Below, one piece after another: positions 56,970 to 64,000 of a DNA stretch of 64,000 nucleotides (within the stretch, counting starts at the first letter, position 1; every line of letters begins with the position of its first letter). Below the pieces are notes generated by a model, which saw nothing but the letters and a program-made list of their open reading frames with translations, had not been told where the DNA came from and did no database searches. The translations under genes and the position numbers were made by a program. Source of the stretch: DATBLE01 sp036555585 (GTDB lineage Bacteria; Actinomycetota; Thermoleophilia; Gaiellales; Gaiellaceae); NCBI GenBank assembly GCA_036555585.1, contig DATBLE010000017.1, forward strand, positions 62,001-126,000, written 5' to 3'.

Positions 56970-59122
56970 CCGGCCCTCCGGACCCGTACGAGCTCTCCGA
57001 CCCGCACGCCTTCCTCGGCGCCCATCCGGCCAGGGGCGGAGTGGTCGTTCGCGCGTACCGGCCGGACGCCGAGTCGATCCGGGTGCTGCCGATGGGCGTC
57101 GAGCTCGAGCGCCGGGGCGGCGACGGGCTCTTCGAAGGGACGGTGAAGGGAGCCGAGCTGCCGCTCGCGTACGAGCTCGAGGTCAGCTACCCGGCCGGCG
57201 ACTCGTACGTCCTCCGCGACCCGTACTCGTTCCTGCCCACGATCGGCGAGCTCGACGTCCATCTCGCCGGCGAGGGGCGGCACGAGCAGCTCTACGCGAA
57301 GCTCGGCGCCCACGCGCGCGAGGTTGACGGCGTCGCCGGCGTCGCCTTCGCGGTCTGGGCGCCGAACGCCCGGTCGGTCAGCGTGGTCGGCGACTTCAAC
57401 GGCTGGGACGGTCGCCTGCATCCGATGCGCTCGCTCGGCGCCTCCGGCATCTGGGAGCTGTTCGTTCCCGACCTGCGGCCGGGAACGAAGTACAAGTTCG
57501 AGCTCCGGACGCAGACCGGGAAGCTCCGGCTGAAGGCCGACCCCTTCGCGTTCCGGACGGAGGTTCCCCCCCGGAACGCGTCGGTCGTCGTCGACTCGCA
57601 GTACGCGTGGGGGGACGAGGCCTGGCTCGAGGCGCGCCGTTCGGCGGACCCCCTGGCGGGGCCCCTGTCGGTCTACGAGGTGCACCTCGGGTCCTGGCGG
57701 CTGAACCCGCTCGAGGGCAACCGGCCGCTCTCGTACGCCGAGCTCGGCGACGAGCTCGCCGAGTACGTCTCGGCGCTGGGCTTCACCCACGTCGAGCTGC
57801 TGCCGGTGATGGAGCATCCGTACGCGCCCTCCTGGGGCTACCAGGTGACGGGCTACTTCGCCCCCACCGCCCGGTTCGGCTCGCCCGACGACTTCCGGGC
57901 GCTCGTCGACCGGCTGCACGCCGCCGGGATCGGCGTGCTGCTCGACTGGGTGCCCGCTCACTTCCCGAAGGACGACTGGGCGCTCGCCCGCTTCGACGGC
58001 ACGGCCCTCTACGAGCACGAGGACCCGCGCCGCGGCGAGCACCCCGACTGGGGCACGCTCGTCTTCAACCTCGGCAGGAACGAGGTGCGCAACTTCCTGC
58101 TCGCGAGCGCGCTCTACTGGCTTCGCGAGTGCCACGCGGACGGCCTGCGCGTGGACGCCGTCGCCTCGATGCTCTACCTGGACTACTCGCGGAAGGCGGG
58201 CGAGTGGGTGCCGAACGTGCACGGCGGCAACGAGGACCTCGACGCGATCGCGTTCCTGAGGGAGCTGAACACGGTCGCGCACGCCCGCGAGCCCGGCGTG
58301 CTGATGGCGGCGGAGGAGTCGACCGCGTGGCCCGGCGTCTCGCGCCCGGTCGAGCACGGCGGGCTGGGGTTCGGGCTGAAGTGGAACATGGGCTGGATGC
58401 ACGACACGCTCGCCTACTTCGCCCGCGACCCGGTTCACCGGCGCCACCACCACGACCAGCTCACCTTCAGCCTGATCTACGCGTTCTCGGAGGACTTCGT
58501 GCTGCCGCTCTCGCACGACGAGGTCGTCCACGGCAAGGGCTCGCTGCTCCAGAAGATGCCCGGCGATCCCTGGCAGCGGCGCGCGAACCTCCGAGCGCTC
58601 TACGGCTACATGTGGGCCCACCCCGGCAAGAAGCTCCTGTTCATGGGCGGCGAGCTCGGCCAGCAGCAGGAGTGGCGCGCGGACGGCTCGGTCGACTGGC
58701 ACCTGCTCGAGCGCCCGGAGCACGCCGGGATCCAGGACCTCGTGCGCGACCTCAACCGCCGCTACCGCGAGGAGCCGGCTCTGTGGGAGGTCGACTTCGA
58801 CCCGGCCGGCTTCCGCTGGCTGGAGGCGAACGACGCCGACGCGAACATCATTGCCTTTCTCCGCCTCTCTCGAGGCGGAGAAAGGCCGGCTGTCTGCGTC
58901 GGCAACTTCTCACCTGTGCCTCGGGCCTCTTACCGGGTCGGACTGCCGAGGGGCGGGGCCTGGCACGAGCTGATCAACACCGACGACGAGCGCTACGGCG
59001 GCACCGGCGTCGGCAATCCGGGCGAGATCGTGGCCGAGCAGAAGCCGTGGCACGAGCAGCCCTTCTCCGCCGAGCTGACCCTGCCCCCGCTGGGCGTCGT
59101 CTGGCTGGTTCCCCGGGCGTAG
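56966..59122 (+). CDS. glgB: 1,4-alpha-glucan branching enzyme
   Basis: 718 residues, GTG overlapping the maltokinase stop (GTGA). N-terminal CBM48-type modules (PHAFLGAHPARGGVVVRAYR; VAFAVWAPNARSVSVVGDFN then GWDGR), then GH13_9: nucleophile ADGLRVDAVASMLYLDYSRK, acid/base GVLMAAEESTAWPGVSRPV, third Asp LPLSHDEVVHGKGSLL and KKLLFMGGELGQQQEWR. Adds alpha-1,6 branches to the GlgE product. Near the C-terminus a 34-nt perfect hairpin (58853-58886) encodes part of IAFLRLSRGGERPAV without breaking the frame. Confidence 0.96.
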   Translation: MTGPPDPYELSDPHAFLGAHPARGGVVVRAYRPDAESIRVLPMGVELERRGGDGLFEGTVKGAELPLAYELEVSYPAGDSYVLRDPYSFLPTIGELDVHLAGEGRHEQLYAKLGAHAREVDGVAGVAFAVWAPNARSVSVVGDFNGWDGRLHPMRSLGASGIWELFVPDLRPGTKYKFELRTQTGKLRLKADPFAFRTEVPPRNASVVVDSQYAWGDEAWLEARRSADPLAGPLSVYEVHLGSWRLNPLEGNRPLSYAELGDELAEYVSALGFTHVELLPVMEHPYAPSWGYQVTGYFAPTARFGSPDDFRALVDRLHAAGIGVLLDWVPAHFPKDDWALARFDGTALYEHEDPRRGEHPDWGTLVFNLGRNEVRNFLLASALYWLRECHADGLRVDAVASMLYLDYSRKAGEWVPNVHGGNEDLDAIAFLRELNTVAHAREPGVLMAAEESTAWPGVSRPVEHGGLGFGLKWNMGWMHDTLAYFARDPVHRRHHHDQLTFSLIYAFSEDFVLPLSHDEVVHGKGSLLQKMPGDPWQRRANLRALYGYMWAHPGKKLLFMGGELGQQQEWRADGSVDWHLLERPEHAGIQDLVRDLNRRYREEPALWEVDFDPAGFRWLEANDADANIIAFLRLSRGGERPAVCVGNFSPVPRASYRVGLPRGGAWHELINTDDERYGGTGVGNPGEIVAEQKPWHEQPFSAELTLPPLGVVWLVPRA
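58853..58886 (+). repeat. 34-nt perfect hairpin inside glgB
   Basis: Arms GCCTTTCTCCGCCTC and GAGGCGGAGAAAGGC (15 bp each) with loop TCTC. It lies within the coding sequence, about 240 nt before the stop. Confidence 0.75.
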
Positions 59123-59141
59123 CGCGAAGCAGGCGCGTCGA

Positions 59142-59147
59142 TAGCCT
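59142..59147 (+). promoter_or_regulatory. Leaderless -10 element of the MFS gene
   Basis: TAGCCT, 6 nt before GTG 59154; starts a new transcript MFS-treZ-glgX. Confidence 0.55.
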
Positions 59148-59153
59148 GCGGTC

Positions 59154-60392
59154 GTGAGGCTGTTCGCCCGGTTCTTCCGCCTCATCTGGGGGCACGACGT
59201 CGACCGCGCGCTGCGGCCCGTCCTCGCCGTGTCGCTCGTCGGCTCCACCTGCTTCTCGGCGGGGTGGTCGTTCGTGGGCATCTGGGCGATCAGGGAGCTC
59301 GGCGCGACCAAGAGCCAGCTCGGCGTCGCCTTCCTGATCGCGGCGCTGGTCGGCATGGTGGCCGGCTACCTCGGCGGCCACGCCTCGGACCACGTCGGCC
59401 GCCGGCCGATGATCCTCCTCGGCTGGGCGCTCCTCGGCTTCGCCTTCCTGCTCTTCGCGTTCGCCGGCGACCGGACGTACCTCGGGCTGACGCTGCTCGT
59501 GTTCTCGTCCGTCGGCGGATCCATCGGGAGCGGCGCGGACCAGGCGATGGTCGCCGACCTGGTGCCGCGGGAGCGCCACGAGGCGGCCTACGCGTCGGTG
59601 CGGGTGGCGTCGAACCTCGGCGTCGTCTGCGGGCCGCCGATCGGCGGGCTCCTGCTCGTCGGCGGCCACTGGCCGGTCCTCTTCGGCGGGGTGGCGTCGA
59701 TGTGCGCCGGCGCGACGGCGATCGCCTGGCGGTACCTCCCGCGGAGCGGGGCCTACGCTCCCGAGGAGCCGCCGACCCGGGGCTCGTTCGGCGTGATCGT
59801 CCGCGACCAGGCCTTCCTCGTCTTCCTCGTCTCGGGCGCGCTCGCCTACCTCGTCTACGTCGCGATCGAGACGGTGCTGCCGATCTCCGCGGTCGACACG
59901 CACGGGGTCGCCCCGTGGGCCTGGGGGCTGATCGTCGTCCTCAATCCGCTGATGGTCACGTTGTTCCAGCTCAGGCTGACCCACGCGACCACCTGGTTCG
60001 CGCCGGGACCGAAGCTGGCCACCGCAATGCTGATGATGGGCGGGTCGTTCCTGCTCCTGCTCGGCAGCAACGCCGTGGGCACCTACGCCGTCGTCGTGCT
60101 CGTCTTCGTGGTCGGCGAGATGCTCTGGGTGCCCACGTCGCAGGCGATCGTCGCCGGCCTGGCTCCGGAGGACGTCCGCGGCGCCTACATGGGGGCCTTC
60201 GGCTCGACGGCGGCGATCGGCTTCGCGCTGGGCCCGTTCACCGGTCTTCGCCTCCAGGACGTGTACGGGGAGAACGCGGCGTGGCTGTTCTTCGCCGGCG
60301 TCTCTGTCGCCGCCGCCTTCACGGGCGTGATCGCCGTCCGCGCAACGCACTCCCGGCGACGCGGAGTAGCGCTGCCGTCGGTCGGCGCGTGA
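59154..60392 (+). CDS. Major facilitator superfamily transporter
   Basis: 412 residues, about twelve hydrophobic segments. The MFS loop motif GGHASDHVGRRPMILLGWAL lies after helix 2, and LVPRERHEAAYASVRVASNL-GVVCGPPIGG after helix 4-5. The C-terminal half includes VRGAYMGAFGSTAAIGFALG. Resembles drug or sugar exporters. Its position between glgB and treZ, and 4-nt overlap with treZ, suggests it moves a sugar such as trehalose or maltose, but this is inference. Confidence 0.87.
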   Translation: MRLFARFFRLIWGHDVDRALRPVLAVSLVGSTCFSAGWSFVGIWAIRELGATKSQLGVAFLIAALVGMVAGYLGGHASDHVGRRPMILLGWALLGFAFLLFAFAGDRTYLGLTLLVFSSVGGSIGSGADQAMVADLVPRERHEAAYASVRVASNLGVVCGPPIGGLLLVGGHWPVLFGGVASMCAGATAIAWRYLPRSGAYAPEEPPTRGSFGVIVRDQAFLVFLVSGALAYLVYVAIETVLPISAVDTHGVAPWAWGLIVVLNPLMVTLFQLRLTHATTWFAPGPKLATAMLMMGGSFLLLLGSNAVGTYAVVVLVFVVGEMLWVPTSQAIVAGLAPEDVRGAYMGAFGSTAAIGFALGPFTGLRLQDVYGENAAWLFFAGVSVAAAFTGVIAVRATHSRRRGVALPSVGA

Positions 60393-61885
60393 TCGGCTCT
60401 CTCGGCGCCATCCCCTCGCCCGGCGGGACGACGACGTTCCGGGTGTGGGCGCCCGGCGCGGGGCGGGTCGACGTGCGGCTCGGAGGCGAGAGCCACGCGC
60501 TCGCCGACGAGGGCGGCGGCGTGCACGCGGGGGTGGTGCGGGCCGCGCCCGGCGAGGACTACGTCTACGTCCTCGAGGGCGACCGCGCCTACCCGGATCC
60601 CTGCTCGCGCTGCCAGCCCGACGGCATCCTCGGCCCGTCGCGCGTCGTCGAGCTGCCTCCGGCCCCGCGTCTCGGGTTGTCGCTCGACGAGCTGGTCGTC
60701 TACGAGCTGCACGTCGGGACGTTCTCGGCCGAGGGCACGTTCGACGGCGTCGTCCCGTTCCTGGCGCAGCTGAGGGAGCTCGGGGCGACGGCGATCGAGC
60801 TGATGCCGGTCGCGACCTTCCCCGGCGACCGGGGCTGGGGTTACGACGGCGTCTACGCGTACGCTCCGCATCCCGCGTACGGAGGCCCGGACGGGCTGGC
60901 GCGGCTGGTCGCCGCGGCCCATCGCGAGGGCCTCGGCGTGGTCATGGACGTGGTCTACAACCACGTCGGCCCGGGATCCGAGGCGCTGACCGCCTTCGGC
61001 CCCTACCTCACCGCCCGCGCCGAGACGTTCTGGGGAGGCGGCCTCGACTTCTCGCGCCGCGGGGTCCGGGAGTGGGCGATCCAGAACGCGCTGCTCTGGG
61101 CGGAGGGCTACGGGATCGACGGCCTCCGCCTCGACGCGACCCACGCGGTCCGGGACAACTCGCCGCGACACGTCCTGGCAGAGCTCGCGGACCGCGTCCA
61201 CGCCGGCGCTCCCGGCGCGCTGGTGATCTCGGAGACGAGCATCGACGACGACCGGCCGCTGGCGGACTGGGGTCACGACGCGCGCTGGGCGAACGGTCTG
61301 CACCACGCGCTGCACGCGGCGCTGACCGGGGAGCGCGAGGGCTACTACGCGCCCTACGGCTCGCTCGACCGCGTCGTCGCCGAGCTCGCGCGCCGGCCCG
61401 CCGAGCGGCACGTCGTGTGCGCGCAGGATCACGACCAGGTCGGCAACCGGCCCTTCGGCGACCGGCTCCCGGCCGACGCGCTCCGGGTCGCCTCCTCGGT
61501 CGTCCTCTTCTCGGCCCAGACGCCGCTCCTCTTCATGGGCGAGGAGTACGGCGAGCCGAGCCCCTTCCGGTTCTTCGCCGATCACCTCTCCCCGGCGCTG
61601 GCCGAGTCGACCCGCCTCGGCCGCAAGCGGGAGTTCGCCGCCTGGTCCGGCTTCGCCCGCGACGACGTGCCCGATCCCCAGGACGAGCAGACCTTCCTGC
61701 GCTCGAAGCTCTCGCGGCGCGAGACCCCGGGAGTGCGCGACCACTACCGCACGCTGCTCTCCCTGCGACGTAACCTGCCGCGCGACGTGCGGACCGAGGT
61801 GCGCGGGCGGCGGCTGACCATGCGGCGTGGACACGCGAGGCTCGTGGCCGACTTCGACCGCCGGGCCGTGGAGCTCGAGACGTGA
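60389..61885 (+). CDS. treZ: Malto-oligosyltrehalose trehalohydrolase
   Basis: 498 residues from GTG 60389 (overlap with MFS stop). Releases trehalose from maltooligosyl-trehalose. N-terminal CBM48-like FRVWAPGAGRVDVRLGG, then LVVYELHVGTFSAEGTFDGV, GWGYDGVYAYAPHPAYGGPD, nucleophile GIDGLRLDATHAVRDNS, acid/base ALVISETSIDDDR, CAQDHDQVGNRPFGDRL and LLFMGEEYGEPSPF, all TreZ signatures. It is shorter than many TreZ (about 560-600). The enzyme making its substrate, TreY, is not in the window. Confidence 0.94.
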   Translation: MIGSLGAIPSPGGTTTFRVWAPGAGRVDVRLGGESHALADEGGGVHAGVVRAAPGEDYVYVLEGDRAYPDPCSRCQPDGILGPSRVVELPPAPRLGLSLDELVVYELHVGTFSAEGTFDGVVPFLAQLRELGATAIELMPVATFPGDRGWGYDGVYAYAPHPAYGGPDGLARLVAAAHREGLGVVMDVVYNHVGPGSEALTAFGPYLTARAETFWGGGLDFSRRGVREWAIQNALLWAEGYGIDGLRLDATHAVRDNSPRHVLAELADRVHAGAPGALVISETSIDDDRPLADWGHDARWANGLHHALHAALTGEREGYYAPYGSLDRVVAELARRPAERHVVCAQDHDQVGNRPFGDRLPADALRVASSVVLFSAQTPLLFMGEEYGEPSPFRFFADHLSPALAESTRLGRKREFAAWSGFARDDVPDPQDEQTFLRSKLSRRETPGVRDHYRTLLSLRRNLPRDVRTEVRGRRLTMRRGHARLVADFDRRAVELET

Positions 61886-63990
61886 ACGTCTGGCCCGGCC
61901 AGCCCTTTCCGCTCGGCCCCACCTGGGACGGTCAGGGCACCAACTTCTCGCTCTTCTCCGAGAACGCCGAGCGCGTCGACCTCTGCCTCTTCGACGGCGA
62001 GGACAACGAGACGCGTGTCCCGCTGACGGAGCGCACCGCGTTCAACTGGCACGGCTATCTCCCCGGCGTCGGGCCCGGTCAGCGCTACGCCTACCGGGTG
62101 CACGGGCGCTGGGCGCCGAGGGAAGGGCACCGCTTCAATGCGAGCAAGCTCCTGATCGACCCGTACGCGAAGGCGATCGAAGGCCCGATCCGCTGGGAGG
62201 CCGGCCCGACGCTGCCGTACGTCCCCGGCGGCGAGGACGCCGACCTCGTCGTCGACGACCGGGACGACGCGGCGGCGATCCCGAAGTGCGTCGTCGTCGA
62301 TCCGACCTTCGACTGGGAGGGCGACTGGCTGCTGAACGTCCCGTGGCACCAGACGGTGATCTACGAGGTGCACGTGAAGGGCTTCACCCGGGCCCATCCC
62401 GGCGTCCGCGACGACCTGCGGGGCCGCTACGCCGGCCTGGCCTCCGACGCCGCGATCGAGCATCTCCGGTCGCTGGGGGTGACCGCGGTCGAGCTGCTGC
62501 CGGTGCACCACGTCGCCGACGAGCACCACCTCGTCGAGAAGGGGCTGACCAACTACTGGGGCTACAGCTCGATCGGCTACCTGGCCCCGCACGCGCTCTA
62601 CGCCGCGACCGGGACGCGCGGCGAGCAGGTGCGCGAGTTCAAGGGCATGGTCAAGGCGCTGCACCGGGCCGGCATCGAGGTGATCCTCGACGTCGTCTAC
62701 AACCACACCGCCGAGGGCAACCACCTCGGCCCGATGCTCGCGTTCAAGGGCGTCGACAACGCGTCGTACTACCGCCTGATGCCGGACGACCGCCGCTACT
62801 ACATGGACTTCACCGGGACGGGCAACAGCCTCAACCCGGTGCACCCGAGCGTGCTGCGGCTGATCATGGACTCGCTGCGCTACTTCGTCGTCGACTGCCA
62901 CGTCGACGGGTTCCGCTTCGACCTCGCGTCGGCGCTCGCCCGCGAGTTCTACGACGTCGACCGGCTCTCGGCCTTCTTCGACACGATCCACCAGGACCCG
63001 GTGCTCTCCCAGGTGAAGCTGATCGCCGAGCCGTGGGACGTCGGGCCGGGCGGCTACCAGGTCGGCAACTTCCCGATCCTCTGGACCGAGTGGAACGGGA
63101 TCTACCGCGACACCATGCGCGACTTCTGGCGCGGGCAGGGGACGGTCGCCGAGTTCGCGCAGCGGTTCACGGGCTCGAGCGACCTCTACCAGTCCGACGG
63201 CCGCCGGCCGTTCGCGTCGATCAACTTCGTCACCGCGCACGACGGGTTCACGCTCGGCGACCTGGTCTCCTACAACGAGAAGCACAACGAGGCGAACCTC
63301 GAGGAGAACCACGACGGCTCGGACGACAACCGCAGCTGGAACTGCGGGGTCGAGGGGCCGACCGACGACCCGGACGTCGACGAGCTGCGCGGGCGGCAGA
63401 TGCGCAACTTCCTGGCCACGCTCTTCCTGTCGCAGGGCGTGCCGATGCTGCTCGGCGGCGACGAGCTCGGCCGCACCCAGCGCGGGAACAACAACGCCTA
63501 CTGCCAGGACAACGAGATCAGCTGGTACGACTGGGAGCTCGACGACCGCAGGCGCGGGCTCCTCGAGTGGACGCGCAGGCTGATCGACCTGCGCACGAGC
63601 CACCCGGTCTTCCGCCGGGCGCAGTACCTGACCGGTGAGTCGCCGCTCGGCTCCGGCCTGCCGGACAGCTGGTGGTTCCGCACCGACGGCCGGAAGATGA
63701 CCCGGCGGGACTGGGCCGACGGCGGGCTGCGCACGATCGGGCTCTTCCTGAACGGCGAGGAGATCCCGACGCTGTCGCCGACCGGCGAGCCCGTCGCCGA
63801 CGCCTCCTTCGTCCTGCTCTTCAACGCCGACCACGAGCCTGCGATCTTCCTGCTGCCGCCGCGCCGCTTCGGCCGGCGGTGGCTGCTCGAGCTCTCGACC
63901 GCCGAGCCCGGTGCGAACGAGCGTCCGTACCGGGCGCGCGCCGAGCTCGAGGTCGAGGCGCGGTCGGTCGTCGTCCTGCGCCGCGACTGA
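61882..63990 (+). CDS. glgX: Glycogen debranching enzyme GlgX/TreX
   Basis: 702 residues from GTG 61882 overlapping the treZ stop. Hydrolyses alpha-1,6 branches of glycogen, supplying linear chains. NVWPGQPFPLGPTWDGQGTN at the start, YEVHVKGFTRAHPGV, NHTAEGNHLGPML, nucleophile CHVDGFRFDLASALAREF, acid/base VKLIAEPWDVGPGGYQVGNF, TAHDGFTLGDLVSYNEKHNE and LGGDELGRTQRGNNNAYCQD are GlgX signatures. The last 10 nt of the window follow its stop and hold nothing readable. Confidence 0.96.
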   Translation: MNVWPGQPFPLGPTWDGQGTNFSLFSENAERVDLCLFDGEDNETRVPLTERTAFNWHGYLPGVGPGQRYAYRVHGRWAPREGHRFNASKLLIDPYAKAIEGPIRWEAGPTLPYVPGGEDADLVVDDRDDAAAIPKCVVVDPTFDWEGDWLLNVPWHQTVIYEVHVKGFTRAHPGVRDDLRGRYAGLASDAAIEHLRSLGVTAVELLPVHHVADEHHLVEKGLTNYWGYSSIGYLAPHALYAATGTRGEQVREFKGMVKALHRAGIEVILDVVYNHTAEGNHLGPMLAFKGVDNASYYRLMPDDRRYYMDFTGTGNSLNPVHPSVLRLIMDSLRYFVVDCHVDGFRFDLASALAREFYDVDRLSAFFDTIHQDPVLSQVKLIAEPWDVGPGGYQVGNFPILWTEWNGIYRDTMRDFWRGQGTVAEFAQRFTGSSDLYQSDGRRPFASINFVTAHDGFTLGDLVSYNEKHNEANLEENHDGSDDNRSWNCGVEGPTDDPDVDELRGRQMRNFLATLFLSQGVPMLLGGDELGRTQRGNNNAYCQDNEISWYDWELDDRRRGLLEWTRRLIDLRTSHPVFRRAQYLTGESPLGSGLPDSWWFRTDGRKMTRRDWADGGLRTIGLFLNGEEIPTLSPTGEPVADASFVLLFNADHEPAIFLLPPRRFGRRWLLELSTAEPGANERPYRARAELEVEARSVVVLRRD

Positions 63991-64000
63991 CCGTCAGCCG

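Overview
The window is gene-dense, very GC-rich bacterial chromosome: short gaps, many 4-nt start/stop overlaps, frequent GTG/TTG starts and no RNA genes or intact mobile elements. The gene content points to a high-GC Actinomycetota. Markers are the GlgE/TreS/maltokinase pathway, a SARP/BTAD regulator, ECF42-type sigma with its DGPF partner, 11-nt direct-repeat PHO boxes, and many leaderless promoters (TAnnnT about 6 nt before the start codon). The deep-branching class Thermoleophilia is my best guess, by inference only.

Layout. 1-4042: end of a probable methyltransferase, an MBL hydrolase, and a moxR-VWA-xdhC-xdhC set resembling the maturation genes of molybdenum hydroxylases/CO dehydrogenase. 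4250-9812: MsrB, an SMP-30/isochorismatase-like/alcohol dehydrogenase/formyltransferase run, a thioesterase, cupin and RidA. 9802-16263: ECF sigma factor with YCII partner, enoyl-CoA hydratase, acyl-CoA ligase, sugar kinase and M32 carboxypeptidase. 16365-20726: a small membrane protein with repeated SRPPD motifs, a truncated SARP regulator, a DUF1858-like protein, a cyclase pseudogene embedded in palindromic repeats, a LarA-like protein and a VOC protein. 20761-30296: a complete branched-chain amino-acid-type ABC transporter (livHMKGF order) followed by a lipoprotein, a Tm-1-like/PEP-hydrolase-like pair, a cupin and a quinone-oxidoreductase-like enzyme. 30352-38472: a secreted Ig-repeat protein, nitroreductase, malate synthase, and divergent glcDEF, which together give glycolate to glyoxylate to malate.

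38469-50583 is a phosphate block. pstB-phoU-capA runs leftward into a 16-residue cysteine-rich peptide gene translationally coupled to an arsenate-reductase-like phosphatase. pstC-pstA-pstS runs rightward. Pit transporter, DUF47 protein and a membrane-less PhoR-like kinase run divergently from a PhoP-like regulator. Then come Ppx/GppA, a split Nudix/histidine-phosphatase pair and a second PhoP paralogue. Three clear PHO boxes, each of three 11-nt units, tie the block together. The pairing of phosphate uptake, arsenate reductase and a metallothionein-like micropeptide is the most novel arrangement I see.

50580-63990 is alpha-glucan and trehalose metabolism: malQ (leftward), then glgE, treS, maltokinase, glgB, an MFS transporter, treZ and glgX. 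Several perfect hairpins lie inside or at the ends of these genes. Short palindromic repeat families (cores GGGACTGTCCCC, GGGTCAGACCCC, GTGCCAGGCA) recur at gene ends along the window.
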